Shown: positions 46,860 to 58,600 of the stretch, piece after piece | Numbering within the stretch: the first letter of the stretch is position 1 | Layout of the letters: each line of letters starts with the position of its first letter | NCBI GenBank assembly: GCA_001766655.1 | Contig: MJCC01000004.1 | Location: forward strand, 315,189 to 379,188 | Direction of reading: 5' to 3' | Source: Phytomonas francai | Lineage: Eukaryota; Euglenozoa; Kinetoplastea; Trypanosomatida; Trypanosomatidae | Length of the DNA stretch: 64,000 nt | Notes under the pieces: model-generated | Told to the model about the DNA's origin: nothing | What the model saw: only the letters and a program-made list of their open reading frames with translations | Databases searched by the model: none | Translations under genes and position numbers: made by a program

Positions 46860-48353
46860 ATGAAGCTAATTCTACTTTTTAGTTTTATTTTCCTGTTTGC
46901 TGTTCCGGTCCTGGTAAGGTGCCATAATCGCACCGAGGATCTGCCCCGTGGCGTGATTCGTGGTCCGTTGCTGCATGAGCACAGCCTTCAGGTGCCCTTG
47001 GTTCACGACTGGTGGGAGGAAGGTATTCCGCATTTCATGATTGGCGGATCTACGACTGCGACGAACAATTTTATCCGTCTTACCAGCAACAACCTCGACG
47101 ATCACGGGTTTGCCTTCAACACAGCGCCAATGGATCATGACAACTGGGAGGCTCGCATTAAGTTTTCTGTTCGTCCACCGGCCCCTGCCCTGCGTTCGAA
47201 TGCGAGTGGAATTGAATACCAGGGCGGCGATGGTCTTGCTATTTGGTATTTACAGCAGCCAATTGGGGATGACCACCAACACGTTTTGAAGTACAGTAAA
47301 CCCATTACGCGAGAGATGGATTTGAAAATACGGGATACGGAAAACCCTTGGAGGATTGTTGACACCATCTTAAACACAAATGAAGAAGAATTTGACGAGT
47401 TTGCCGGTTTACCTGACGAGGACCTGACTGAGGAGGAGAAAAAACAACGCGACAGCGCGAATGAACGCAGGGAACTCAAACAAAAGCAGCGTAATGAGCT
47501 ATTCCGTAAAATTTTCAAAAGAGGTGCGTCAGTGGACGACACAGATCCCGAACCCCGCATCATGGGCGTGAGGTACTCGGATTTCAGCAATGGATTCGCG
47601 ATCGTACTGGATTCGGTTGGCGACGAAGATGTGCAGAAGGATGAAGGTGGCGCTGTCAGACGCCAACATAAGCCTAGTATTTCCTTGCTTCTTAACTTAC
47701 CAAATCACACGGCTAAGTCCAAGGCGACCATATATAATAACTTTGATGCATCACAGCCAGACTTTCGTAGGTTCTCACCTCTTCTTCGATGCGATTATGA
47801 TTTCCGCCAGTTGCCTAGTAAACTCTATACATCAAAGGAGGGTGTCGATAAAGTAACCTGGGCCCTTAACGCCCCTGAGGAGCCGGCTGAGCTAATAATT
47901 CGTTATTACGAACGAAAACTTTCCATAATTATTCAACGTGAAGATGTAACCAAACGAAAAGTTTCCCGTGGGGGAAACCAGAACATGGCGGATAGGGCTG
48001 AGGTAATTGACATCCGCCGTACATACAGGGAGACACTCTGTGGGGAATTGTTTCCGGTTGATATTCCCCTTGGGTTCCACTTTGGGATTTCAGCGAGCAC
48101 TGGCCATCTTAAAGACCATAAAGCACATGAAAAGCACGAGGATGCTTTTTATCAACACGGAAACGACGGTCTAACGCATGTGGACGTCCATGACATTCAC
48201 AGGATTGAGTTCCGTGAACTTGGAACCAATCCCAGGGAGATGGGATACACAAAGAGTGTTCCTATCGAGAGATTTAATTATGAAGGTGATCAGCGTGAAC
48301 GTGAACACTTCTCTAGACAGATACCTGTGAGACCAGATGCCGATATTCCCTAA
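46860..48353 (+). CDS. Secretory-pathway L-type lectin, ERGIC-53/VIP36-like, without a membrane anchor (497 aa)
   Basis: A signal peptide (LILLFSFIFLFAVPVLVRC) leads into the legume-like lectin fold: WEARIKFSV, GGDGLAIWYLQQ (family GDGLAFWY), GFAIVLDSVGDED (the calcium/sugar loop position) and PLGFHFGISASTG. A charged insertion occupies about residues 160-220. ERGIC-53 and VIP36 carry mannose-type glycoproteins between ER and Golgi and are anchored by a C-terminal helix. This protein ends in a charged tail (PVRPDADIP) with no such helix or KDEL-like signal. It would be soluble or anchored by a partner. Confidence 0.8.
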   Translation: MKLILLFSFIFLFAVPVLVRCHNRTEDLPRGVIRGPLLHEHSLQVPLVHDWWEEGIPHFMIGGSTTATNNFIRLTSNNLDDHGFAFNTAPMDHDNWEARIKFSVRPPAPALRSNASGIEYQGGDGLAIWYLQQPIGDDHQHVLKYSKPITREMDLKIRDTENPWRIVDTILNTNEEEFDEFAGLPDEDLTEEEKKQRDSANERRELKQKQRNELFRKIFKRGASVDDTDPEPRIMGVRYSDFSNGFAIVLDSVGDEDVQKDEGGAVRRQHKPSISLLLNLPNHTAKSKATIYNNFDASQPDFRRFSPLLRCDYDFRQLPSKLYTSKEGVDKVTWALNAPEEPAELIIRYYERKLSIIIQREDVTKRKVSRGGNQNMADRAEVIDIRRTYRETLCGELFPVDIPLGFHFGISASTGHLKDHKAHEKHEDAFYQHGNDGLTHVDVHDIHRIEFRELGTNPREMGYTKSVPIERFNYEGDQREREHFSRQIPVRPDADIP

Positions 48354-48748
48354 TCATCTATTAAGGCGGGAATTTTATTCTTTTATGCATCAGTAGTAGC
48401 ACGAATTAAGCCCTTGCGAAACTCTAAATGTAAATATTATCAGCTATTTGAATTATTTAAATTATGTCTACACTAATTTGCGAATATCGTGATGTAAACT
48501 TTTGTACTTTTCCACACACTAGTCATAGTACACACAAAAATGTGGCAAATGATATGTGCCCTTTATTAAAACCGCAGACTCTTTATTTTGATCTTCGAAT
48601 TGTTCTTTGATTTTAAAAATTTTCTTTTTGTGTGTGTGTACTGTGCTAGGCAGGATGTTGGTGTTTTGTTTTTCTCTCCACCCAACTTTTATTTTTCTTT
48701 ACTTTTGAATACAGTAAACGTAAAGCATTTTGCACTTTTTGCGTGCCA
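48354..48748. other. Intergenic with splice acceptor for the MORN gene
   Basis: A T/C tract (about 48660-48706) precedes AG 48713-48714. No ATG follows until 48749. No gene seen. Confidence 0.5.
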
Positions 48749-50860
48749 ATGTCTGACGATAGCGAGACTGCTTTGGAGTTGCCAGAGATATGGAAGCTTA
48801 TTCATCCACACTACGACGAGGAATCCTCCGATGAAGAGGGCTCCGAGACGTCTCCAGTGAAGAGGAAGATCGACGATTATGTCAAGCTATCGAAGCGCGC
48901 CCCGCGGCTAAGCATGCTTCTACGCTTTCTCAACAACGTCGAGGATCTGGAGGAGCTCCAGCAGCTCGTTCTGCCCAAAGATCCGGTGACCCAGCAGACC
49001 CTGCTCCAGTGGTGCACCCTCAACGACCACTTTATGCTCGCCGAGTACCTCGTGCGGCGTCTTCAGCGCGGCGCCTTTGCTTTTGATCCCGATTTCGACG
49101 AGCTCGTCGTGTACGACCGCTGGCGGGAGATGCGGCCGGAGCTCCCGACGGCCGCCGAGGTCGCCGAGCGCCAGCGTCAGCGCGACCACGAGCGGGTCGA
49201 GCGTCTCGCCCTGCGCGCGCAGCGTCAAAACGACGACGACGACGAGGACTTCGAGGAGGACGAGGAGGACGCCGAGCCCGCGCCGGAGGAGCTCGTGCAC
49301 GGCTCCCTCGAGGAGTTCCACGAGCAGTGGGGGGAGGCCGGGGTGGGGCTGGTGAAGCGGGTCGGCGAGCTCGGCGTGTACGCGGGGGCGCGGCGGCGGG
49401 ACGGCACGAAGGAGGGCCTCGGGCAGACGCTCTTCCCGAACGGCGACTGCTACGCCGGCGCGTACCGGGCGAACGAGCGGCACGGGAAGGGGGTCTACTG
49501 GTGGTCGCAGAGCTCGGCGGTGTACTGCGGGGACTGGGTGCGGAATGTGCGGCACGGCTACGGCCGCATGGCCTACCCGGACGGCTCCCGCTACCTCGGC
49601 CACTGGACGAACGACTCGAAGAGCGGCCAAGGGCGGTATCTCTACGTGGATGGCAGCAGCTACGATGGGATGTGGGTGAACAATGAGAAGCACGGCAGGG
49701 GGCGCTACGACTTTCCGGACGGATCATCCTATGTTGGTAATTTCTTCCATAATGATTTTGTGTTTGGGGAGTGGCGGCTGGCATGCGGCACCGTGCGTTA
49801 TGTGGGCAGTTTTGAAAAGGATGTCCCGGTAGGAGCCGGGGCGTTTGTTCACCGGTGTGGAATAAAACCTGGTAGCTTTATCCAGGAGGGAGTCTATGAG
49901 AACGGCTGCTGGGTTCCAGGTGCGATCAAGAAGTCCACGAAGCTCAATTCAATCTTCGAGGTGGTCGTACCCGGACAAGATGACTGCCCACGTGTGCCCA
50001 TCGCGTTTGGCGCAGCTTTATTGGCTGACGAGAGGTACACCATAACGGATCTGGTTAGGGTGGCCAACTTCACACCATTCCAGCGCTGGCTGTATTCGTT
50101 GTCAGCTGCCCCTTCGGGTAAAGCGATTCTAAAGCGTGTGGAAGTGGTTGGTATTACGGTCGCGCAACAGAATCCCGACCAGGTGATTGAGGTTCGAATG
50201 CGACCGCTACTGGCCAACACCGAAGGCGTTCGGATTAACACCGAACTCAGCGAAGAAGAGAGGGTTATCACGCTAAGAGAGCCTTCCACGCGACTTTTGT
50301 TGCTGCTGCTAGTTGATGAGGAGCCTCTGGTGGTTCTCGAGAACCTTCCTCTGAGTGGTGCTGACGCAGGGAACGAAGGCGAGACGGCGGGCGCGGTATA
50401 TAGCTTGCCTGAGGTGCGGTGGACTGTTGACGGCTCTATTGAGGGCGAGGTGATTCGAGCTGTGATGCCAGCGTTGCGCCTCGACGTCAATAAGCGTACC
50501 CTTAAGCACCTGACCGAGCCCTCAGGTGCGTTCAGCGCGGGGGACTGTGATTTATGGATGTATGCTCAGGTGCTTCACGCTGATACTTTGGCAAGACTTG
50601 AAGAAAAATTTGAGTCCTTGCCGTCTTTCAAATATGAACTTCTTAGCAACGTACAAAATTTACGCACTGACATCGCAACTGGAGGTGTGATTTCAGAATT
50701 TTTGCACACTTATAGGGAAGGAATCCTATCGCCACTAGCCACGGCGCCCGCCCAACGACCACCAACGCCGATTCCGCCCTCTGTCAGACCGCGACCTGAA
50801 ATGGAACCTTTGTATACCGCTAAAGCTGCGCGCGAAGAAGCTATGGAGAAAGAGGATTAG
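48749..50860 (+). CDS. MORN-repeat protein with long unrecognised C-terminal half (703 aa)
   Basis: Residues about 221-347 hold five to six MORN repeats (GLGQTLFPNGDCYAGAY, RHGYGRMAYPDGSRYLGHW, GQGRYLYVDGSSYDGMW). MORN repeats bind lipids or act as scaffold plates in cytoskeletal and flagellar structures. The N-terminus is acidic, with a poly-Asp/Glu stretch near 162-178. The C-terminal half (about 400-703) is a mixed alpha/beta region I cannot assign, followed by a Pro-rich tail. The GC-rich patch covers about 49030-49640. I chose ATG 48749, just after AG 48713-48714, over an in-frame GTG. Confidence 0.8.
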   Translation: MSDDSETALELPEIWKLIHPHYDEESSDEEGSETSPVKRKIDDYVKLSKRAPRLSMLLRFLNNVEDLEELQQLVLPKDPVTQQTLLQWCTLNDHFMLAEYLVRRLQRGAFAFDPDFDELVVYDRWREMRPELPTAAEVAERQRQRDHERVERLALRAQRQNDDDDEDFEEDEEDAEPAPEELVHGSLEEFHEQWGEAGVGLVKRVGELGVYAGARRRDGTKEGLGQTLFPNGDCYAGAYRANERHGKGVYWWSQSSAVYCGDWVRNVRHGYGRMAYPDGSRYLGHWTNDSKSGQGRYLYVDGSSYDGMWVNNEKHGRGRYDFPDGSSYVGNFFHNDFVFGEWRLACGTVRYVGSFEKDVPVGAGAFVHRCGIKPGSFIQEGVYENGCWVPGAIKKSTKLNSIFEVVVPGQDDCPRVPIAFGAALLADERYTITDLVRVANFTPFQRWLYSLSAAPSGKAILKRVEVVGITVAQQNPDQVIEVRMRPLLANTEGVRINTELSEEERVITLREPSTRLLLLLLVDEEPLVVLENLPLSGADAGNEGETAGAVYSLPEVRWTVDGSIEGEVIRAVMPALRLDVNKRTLKHLTEPSGAFSAGDCDLWMYAQVLHADTLARLEEKFESLPSFKYELLSNVQNLRTDIATGGVISEFLHTYREGILSPLATAPAQRPPTPIPPSVRPRPEMEPLYTAKAAREEAMEKED

Positions 50861-51296
50861 ACTTATTCAAAAGCTTTGTTTTCTGCAGAGATGCTCTTGT
50901 TTATGTAGCAGCGATCAGATTTATCTTTTCTCCCTTGAAATAACGAGCTTCCTCCTTTACAGCGGGAGGGGAAAAGGATAGCAGGCTTTTAATTTGTAGC
51001 GTTATGTAATGTAGATAGGCAAAGATGTAACCAAAAATTCAAAACTAAGAGATACAAAAAAATGCCGACATTTTCTTTGTGCCCATATCCAATCTATTTT
51101 CCCTTATTCAGTGTTTTCTCCCTTTCCTTTTTTTTCTTTTCGATTAAATTATCGTGTTCCACGCTCTTAACAGTTTCCACAGCTAAGTGTCATATAGATT
51201 CATATTTCTTCTTCTTTCTTCGCCCCCCCCCCGCCCCCCTTATCCTTTTAGCGCCGCATTCCGTGTTTTTATTCATCATTTCTGAAGAAAAAGAGT
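50861..51296. other. Intergenic with C-rich tract and acceptor
   Basis: C-rich tract at 51223-51239 with one G. AG at 51250-51251 follows and no ATG lies before 51297. Confidence 0.5.
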
Positions 51297-53033
51297 ATGT
51301 TTTTCTCTACCTACGTCCTTACAAAGAAAGGCCCCTTGGCAAAGGTATGGCTGGCGGCGCACTGGGATAAGCGGTTGACGCGTAATGAGGTTAAGGTGGT
51401 CGATCTTAGCCAGATCATTATGCATATCGTCCAACCTGTAGTTCCCATTGCCCTGCGCACATCTGGTGAGCTCCTAGTCGGTGTCGTCCGAATTTATGCC
51501 CTCAAGGTAAAATATCTCCTAAAGGAAGCCACCGAAGCCACAGTTTTCTTGCGGGTCACGACCACCAACACCGTAAAAGATGCCGCTGCGACCGGTGGCG
51601 CTTTGCCGATGGGGGCAGAAAAGGCTACGACCGCAAACGGCATGTTGGTGAATCAGAAGGGGGATGTGGAGGCAGTCACCCTCGCATGGGGAAAAGAGCT
51701 GGTAGCGAAATATGGGTCCTTTTCGGAGGCTGCGGAGGCCTTCGGTGAGGGCCGCTTCGATGCTATTGCGGATTTGCTTGGTGCCCAGCGTGTTGAGGGG
51801 CTGCATAAGGGAGATGGGCTGCTCGCCTCCGCGTGGTACACGGTCGAGCCTACTTCTCAGATCGCCGAGGGTCCGCACGGTTCTCAGCAGGATTACGATG
51901 AAATCGCAAAGATGCGCGCAGATTTAATGACCTTCAATGAGCGTGCCAGTGGTAGTAGTGCAAGCAAGAGTAAATCTAGTTTGTCTAGTATCGAAAAAGG
52001 CCGTGGAAGCGCGGCGGCCGCGGTGGATGCGGCTGAAGGCGAAGCGGGCATTCCCTATCCACCCGTTACCGATGAGCTCGATATTGGGATACCTCTACCA
52101 GATGAGACATCGGGAGAATTATATCCCGCGCTCGGATCGCAGGTGCCTGGCTACGTTCCAGAGGATCTGTTCACTGTACCGGCTATGGTGGATAACGAGG
52201 AAGCCGCGGCGTTGGGGACCACCCCCTCGCGTACAGGTATCAAAAAGGGTCGCCCGGTAAATATGCTCGACCTGGCGGCCACGACTCTTTCTCGTGAGGC
52301 TTTTGAGGCGTTTATGTCGGATCGCAGCAGCGTTCTTAACAAGACCCACAGACGGGGGCCGTTGGATGCTCAGGAGCAACAAGAGCGCTACCTCGTGGCG
52401 AGCATTCCCGACCCAGAGGACCCTGTTTTGGCGAGTCTTGCGCAGATTGTGGATTCCTTACCTATCGCTGATATCAGGATGAAATCGGTGCAGTCTAATC
52501 CCGCACTCCGCGCCGCGTACGCCTCTGCGCTCCATCAGCAGGTGGATACGGCGATTCAGGAGGCGATACGCGCCTCGCAAAACTGCCCGGGGCATCGCGC
52601 GGATCCGACGACCGGCGGGCTTCCCCCTCCAGAGACCCATGATGAGGCCATCGCACCCACAAGCCCTGAACCCAACGCCCGCAAGCGAGCACGGCAGAGC
52701 GACGAGCCCGCCAACGAGGATGACGATTCCATGAGTCTCTCCTCGAGCGCCGTTCGAACGCTCAAGCGCATTCGCGACGAGCTATCGTCCTCCTCCTCGG
52801 CAGAGCGGCAGGCTAGAGGGCCTCGTATTTCGAGCCCTGGGCCCACCGTGGGGGCCTCATGTACGTTGAAAAGTGTGTGCCATGGCATGCGCAGACGAGA
52901 CGCCGCGCGCGCGTTTGTCGATCTACTTGTGCTAGCCTCCAGGAAGCTTGTGGAGGCGTCCCAGGAAGCGGGCTCAGAGGATATAAAGATTACCCTGAAG
53001 GAGGCCGCCATCGCGGTGCAAACGGCGGAATGA
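51297..53033 (+). CDS. SCC1: RAD21/SCC1 kleisin subunit of cohesin (578 aa)
   Basis: The first 90 residues are a clear RAD21 N-terminus: LTKKGPLAKVWLAAHWDKRL, then LRTSGELLVGVVRIYALKVKYLL, the helices that bind SMC3. The C-terminal 60 residues (RRRDAARAFVDLLVLASRKL) fit the winged-helix domain that binds SMC1. The middle is low complexity and acidic, as usual for separase-cleaved kleisins. Cohesin holds sister chromatids together until anaphase. REC8, the meiotic form, is the alternative; the N-terminal match favours RAD21. ATG 51297 starts directly at the conserved MFF. Confidence 0.9.
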   Translation: MFFSTYVLTKKGPLAKVWLAAHWDKRLTRNEVKVVDLSQIIMHIVQPVVPIALRTSGELLVGVVRIYALKVKYLLKEATEATVFLRVTTTNTVKDAAATGGALPMGAEKATTANGMLVNQKGDVEAVTLAWGKELVAKYGSFSEAAEAFGEGRFDAIADLLGAQRVEGLHKGDGLLASAWYTVEPTSQIAEGPHGSQQDYDEIAKMRADLMTFNERASGSSASKSKSSLSSIEKGRGSAAAAVDAAEGEAGIPYPPVTDELDIGIPLPDETSGELYPALGSQVPGYVPEDLFTVPAMVDNEEAAALGTTPSRTGIKKGRPVNMLDLAATTLSREAFEAFMSDRSSVLNKTHRRGPLDAQEQQERYLVASIPDPEDPVLASLAQIVDSLPIADIRMKSVQSNPALRAAYASALHQQVDTAIQEAIRASQNCPGHRADPTTGGLPPPETHDEAIAPTSPEPNARKRARQSDEPANEDDDSMSLSSSAVRTLKRIRDELSSSSSAERQARGPRISSPGPTVGASCTLKSVCHGMRRRDAARAFVDLLVLASRKLVEASQEAGSEDIKITLKEAAIAVQTAE

Positions 53034-53688
53034 TATTCGGCTAAACAACTTTTTGAGGTGCGTAAAAGCGTTTTCTTCTATCTACAAGTCATACACACAC
53101 ACAGACATACATACCTATATATATATATATATATATATTCAATAAAATAATAAACTTTGTATAATTCCAAACAGGGTGCTAATATAACAACTGGTTTATT
53201 GCTCACGGAATATAGAACGAAAGGTTAAGCCTTCGTAACGCTTTTTAAAATTGCCATCTGCTTCTTACAAGTATAAACTATATATCTGATTTTATTGTAA
53301 CTAAAATAGAGGTTGTGACTTTTTTATAGATTCTATTATTCGAAATGATAAATTTTACTTGCTTGCGCAATTCGAGAAGAATTTCCTATTACCTTCTAGA
53401 GCAATGGGAAAATATTATTTTCATCATCAGAATCTCCATAGAATGTTTTTTCAAAACCATAGAAATGCTCTGTGTATAGAAAATTACTAAGGGGTCCTTG
53501 TTTTTCTGTTGTGCTGGTTCTTGGGCTCACCACTAGCACGATCAATACTAATAGTAAAGCTTGTGCTTGGAGCGGACAACATCTCAATTACGAAATTTCC
53601 TATTCATTGCTCTTTTTTTTTCTTAAATAAGAAAGGAAGTTAATCCTCCTGGAAAGCTGGGAAGGATAAAAATACAGGTTCACGCGGA
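53034..53688. other. Intergenic with TA repeat
   Basis: A TA dinucleotide repeat fills about 53115-53138, with a short CA run before it. AT-rich; no gene seen. Confidence 0.5.
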
Positions 53689-54414
53689 ATGTCTAAATAC
53701 TCTAATCAGGAGTACTGGGAGGAAAGGTATCGCAGCAGTGATACTACCTTCGATTGGTTCCTTACGTATGACAACCTGAAGCCGATTCTCGAGCCGCTTT
53801 TGCAGCCTGCCGAACAAATTCGGGTGCTCGTCGCTGGTTGCGGAAATAGTCGCCTTTCTGCGTGCTTATCTGAGCATCTTGGAATCAAACACATTACAAA
53901 TGTGGATGTTTCCCCGACTGTTATCGGTCAGATGCAGAGGAGATACGCGGAACTGAAGGGGATGCAGTGGATATCTTTAGATCTGCTCACAACCCCAATA
54001 GATAAGCTTATTCAAGATTTGTGCCCCAATAGGGAATTGTTTGATTTCATTATTGACAAAGGATTAGTGGACTGTATTCTCGGTGGAGGGAATTCTTTTC
54101 ATAACGTACACGTCTTCAACAAAAATATGTCAAAGTTGTTAAAGAAGGGTGGTTCCTATATAGTAGTGTCTTACGGATCGCCAGAAACCCGTATCGATCA
54201 TTTCCGGCGCAAAAAATTGTTCTTCGATGTAGAGCATAGATCAATTGAAAAACCCATGTTTTATTCATCCGATACAAGCCCCACTGGGCATTACCACATG
54301 TACATTATGGTGAAGAACGAAGAAAAACAGCAGCAACAGTCCTTGGATGGTGGGATTCAGGATGAAGATTCTGACGACGACGATTTCTACGATCGCTTTA
54401 TGACACGAAAGTAG
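53689..54414 (+). CDS. EEF1AKMT4/METTL13-N-type class I methyltransferase (241 aa)
   Basis: YWEERY at the N-terminus, motif I VLVAGCGNS at 46-54, the ITNVDVSP strand with the SAM-binding acid, and IIDKGLVDCIL (family DKGTLDAI) identify this small methyltransferase group. Members methylate lysines of elongation factor 1A; the substrate here is inferred. The C-terminal tail is acidic (DEDSDDDDFYD) and not part of the fold. Confidence 0.85.
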   Translation: MSKYSNQEYWEERYRSSDTTFDWFLTYDNLKPILEPLLQPAEQIRVLVAGCGNSRLSACLSEHLGIKHITNVDVSPTVIGQMQRRYAELKGMQWISLDLLTTPIDKLIQDLCPNRELFDFIIDKGLVDCILGGGNSFHNVHVFNKNMSKLLKKGGSYIVVSYGSPETRIDHFRRKKLFFDVEHRSIEKPMFYSSDTSPTGHYHMYIMVKNEEKQQQQSLDGGIQDEDSDDDDFYDRFMTRK

Positions 54415-55672
54415 ACAGAAAGGCAACCCCAGTACTCGAAATGATGTAATGAAAAAAATCATTGTTATAAAAAATTACCCTTTCTGCAGCTTACTAATAA
54501 ATTGACTTCTCCAACATGTACAAGGCATGGAATGCTTAAAGAAAAAAGTTGCACAACAGAGAAAAATGGCAACAGATCCTTTGCTACAATTCCATCGGAT
54601 TGATGCATTCCGATTTTCCTTTTGGCATACCCCTCTAATTTCTCCTCTAACCTTCTTGATATTTTAATTTGCAGGCTACTAAGCTTAGATATTAATTAGT
54701 ATTTACAGAGGTTTTCACCTCAAGCTTTCATAAAGTTAATTTTCTTGCTTTAGTTGACTAAAAAAATCCTTCTTGCTTGTTGTTTTTCCTTTTTTAAAAA
54801 TTGGCGATATCAATTTGTGGTTGTTTGTACATCTTTATAGTATTTTTTTTGCCAAGCAAAATAAACATAAGGAGTTGCCAGGCTTCGCTTTCTTTTGATA
54901 AAGAGGTACCATAAGATTTCTAAAGCCGGCAAATCAATACAATAGTATTTTACTTGTTAGATTGGACTTTTAAAAGGGTGAATTTTTTCTCAACACTTAA
55001 AACCTTTCGCGTGATATAGTTTCACTATTGAATTAAGACGTAGACAAAGCACTCACCCACCCACAGACACACACTGGAAGAAAATTCATATAGGATTTCT
55101 CTTTATAAATCAATTTATTCAACCAAAAGCTAAAATTCACAAGTACACAAATCCGAAATCTACACACGTACACATCGTTTAGATTGCGAATTAGGCACTT
55201 CTTTTGGTTGAATATAGTTAAATAGAAAAATTTACTCACCCCTCCCTACTTTTGTCTTTTAGATACACATCACTTACTCTTTGTATACCATATTTGATTG
55301 CCCGTACACTTTTGTGCATAAATCACTTAAAAAGGCAAATAAAGAGTGAATAAAGTCGTACTAAATATTACATTTATATCAAAAAAAAGTGGTATCTCGT
55401 AATAAATATTTCAAATCTTAGGAAAAAAGAAGTTGAAGTCAAATAGGTTTATTTAAAGCAAGAGAAACCACACAGTGTTTATTGTAACCTATCAGCACAT
55501 TCGTCTAAGTCTTGATATTAGGATCTCGTTCGCCGCATACATACTCTCTTTTGGTGTAAATATATATGCGTATACATACATATTTAAATATACGGTAGTC
55601 ATTTTCGTCGTTGTATAGGTTTAAATAATATTGTTCCATTTTACGTTTTGATTTTTTTTTAAAATTTGTTAT
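54415..55672. other. Long intergenic region, AT-rich
   Basis: About 1.26 kb, mostly A and T with many short homopolymers. No coding frame with plausible composition and no RNA gene. It may hold long untranslated regions, for example a long 5' UTR of the RNA-binding protein that follows. Confidence 0.45.
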
Positions 55673-58600
55673 ATGCGCACTCTAAACAACAGCGTATCTA
55701 CAATGAGCCCCAAGCTAAATTGCAGGAGTAATAATACACCCCAACCATCGCGACACCATTCTCAGAGCAAAACTACAAACCCCCCTTCACTCTCTCGGAC
55801 GCCGTCATCGGTGCATTTTTCGAGATCTACCTCTTCGAACAGCTTGCCCGCAGAAATGCCGTCTTCTAACCCTGTTTCTGAGCCACCGGTTGCACACACG
55901 GGGCCGGAGAAAGCCTTCGAGGAAATAAAGGTGCCCCAAATGGTGCCATCTTTTTCAGTTTCAACCTATGCAGCAAATGTAAATAACATCAACAAGCCTC
56001 CAGGGCGTGCTCTAAACCCTGCCGCCAAGGAGTTCGAGCTCCCTAAGAACGGCACTATCTTAGCATTCGGCGGATTATTTCGAGACCCGAGCACGGACGC
56101 TCTTTTTGCCATGCCATCGCAGCGCAGGATTCCGAACATGTCGCCCCAAGCCCCCATCATTGCGAGCAATTACACGACTTCATGGAATGTGATGGGCACA
56201 GAGCCACAGCCAAGACTGCAGATGCCATCCGCTTCAGCTGAACACTCGATAAATTACGCATTGAACGTGGATGGTACGATTGTGGAGAAGCTTGTTGCTT
56301 ACATCCGCACGACGTATATACTCAAGTGCAAAGAGAAAAAACTCCATATGGTGGCCGTACTGAACTTGGAGCCTCACACAATCGGTAAAGATCTATTGGA
56401 TATATTTACAGCGATGAACGCCACCGAGGCGATTACCCTGAATGTGAACGACTTACCCTATGGGATTGTCAGTACTAACAGTTGCATTATTCGCCGTGGG
56501 ATTGGTGTTGTTTTCTTTTCAGCAAAGAGTTTTGCAATCCTCGGGGTCGATAAAATGAACAACTTCGTTCCTAGTGGTCAGCATCAGCAGCTCATAGTGC
56601 GGTACTGCGGCCCGGATGGGGAAACGCTCGCCCCTTCTGGCGACATCACGGCTCGTCCAGGGAACACTAATACGAACACAAACTCAAGCCCGGTCTTACA
56701 AAACCAACTCCCGTGGATTTTGCCTCCCTCGGATTTGGAAAAAGTTCACGAGGAGATGCGGTTGGTTTATGAACACTTGGGTGAATCCTCTCAGTTCATG
56801 GTCGCCATCCACGGCCTTTGCACTAGCGCCGATGTCCGGGTGCTCAAGAAGAACGTTATGAATGGGGATGTCCACCGCAATATGCGGTGGCCTCCGACGA
56901 ACCTGAAGCTGGCTCCCCAAATAAGGTCCTCCATCCCCTGGCGCTGTCGGAGCGTCAGTGCGGTGGTGTGGTACTCGTCGGAAAACGCGGCGAAGGCTGC
57001 GGTGCGGGACCTTAACAACCGCATCCCCGAGGGACAGCAACGGAAGGTGTCTCTTTTCCTGCTCGGACCGCCAAAACCACAACCCTTTCCCTCATCCAAC
57101 CACGACGCCCTCTTCGGTGTTGGCGCGCCAGACCAGAAGAACTCGGTCCAGATATTACCCACACCACCCAGTTTCGCTACCGCCATTACCATAGGAACCC
57201 AAGCAAAGAAGGTTTTGAAAGCTGCAGATGGGACTTCGTCTTCGCAACCGTGCACGGGCGCACCTGGAAACGACAACGCCGCCATTTTCGCCCACATTGA
57301 TGCGTATTTTTTGGATAAATTCGCTAATCCCAATTATTATATTGTTGCGGTTCATAAACTAGATATCAAAACCGTTAAAAAGAATTTGCACGAAATTTTT
57401 TACCCCCATGGTGCAGTGGATACGGAGTTGTATCCGGATGTTGTCATTGTCGAAGGCAAGCCCCGCCTCAGCGGTCTGGCACTTTTTTCATCTGAGGAAA
57501 TGGCAAAGGATGCGGCCAGTCGTTTTAATGAATTCGTTCCAAACGGCCAGACCCGACCACTCTTGACACGGTACCTTGAACGTCCCAAGACTAATTACCC
57601 ACACATTGCGAGTAAAGGTGGCTTGAATGTGCCCTGTCCTGGCAGGGGAGAGCCTGCTTCTGGAGCATCTACCATCACCTCGGGAACAGGAAGCGTTGAG
57701 CAGAGCATGGCTGCCTTGCGATCTGCAGGGTTAGGAAATGGATGTCGGGGCATAGCTGATTTCTCTTCTCAGCAGGCACAAAATAGATCTGCGCCCTTTT
57801 CAACCCCGCGTGTTTCGTTAAACAGCGTTGAGGACCTTCTGTGCAGCATTGAAAATCAACTCTCTTCCCATAATATTGATGCCAAACGCCTGGAGGAGGA
57901 CATGGTGAGTCTCGCAAATCACAGTGACAGTGCCCAGGAAACGGGCACCAAGCTCGCGAAGCTGCTCGTCAAGATCCTTATGGAGGCGAAGCACCAGTCC
58001 ATGATGCTGTCGACACCGCTCACCAACGCTCTCTCTGGCCTTCACGACCGCCTCGGCATTCCAAAGCGCGACACTGCGACGTCGAACGGTGCCTGTAATA
58101 ACAGTCTGAACGAGGACTCTCAGGGCGATATGAGCAAAGGGATTACCTTTGTCTTGCAGATCGCGACCGAGCTGTTGGTGCTGGTGATAGAAAAGGCGAT
58201 CTCGCCGCAGACACGGCGTGTGGTGGGCACCCTGTGTGCCTATAGTTTTCAATATTCCTATTTACATAGCAGCCCTTGTAAATTTGCCGTGAAATTTCTC
58301 TCCAAGCACCGAGACAAGTGGAAGCGCGCAAAGGTGTCCGCATCAAACGACTCCACTGCTATAGGAGGCACGGATAAAGATGATCAGCAGCTGCCATGGG
58401 TTTCCTTTATTGAATCCTTCGACGATATGACACGGTTTTGGCTGAAATGTGAATCTTGCATAAAATCGGACGAGTACGCGAGGCAATATCTCATCTTAAG
58501 GCACGAGATATTGGCAGAATGTGAGTCCCTATCATCGGGTGCAATGGCCAACTCAGCACTCGTGAACCCCGAAAAGGGTGCTAAGGCGGATCCGTCTACC

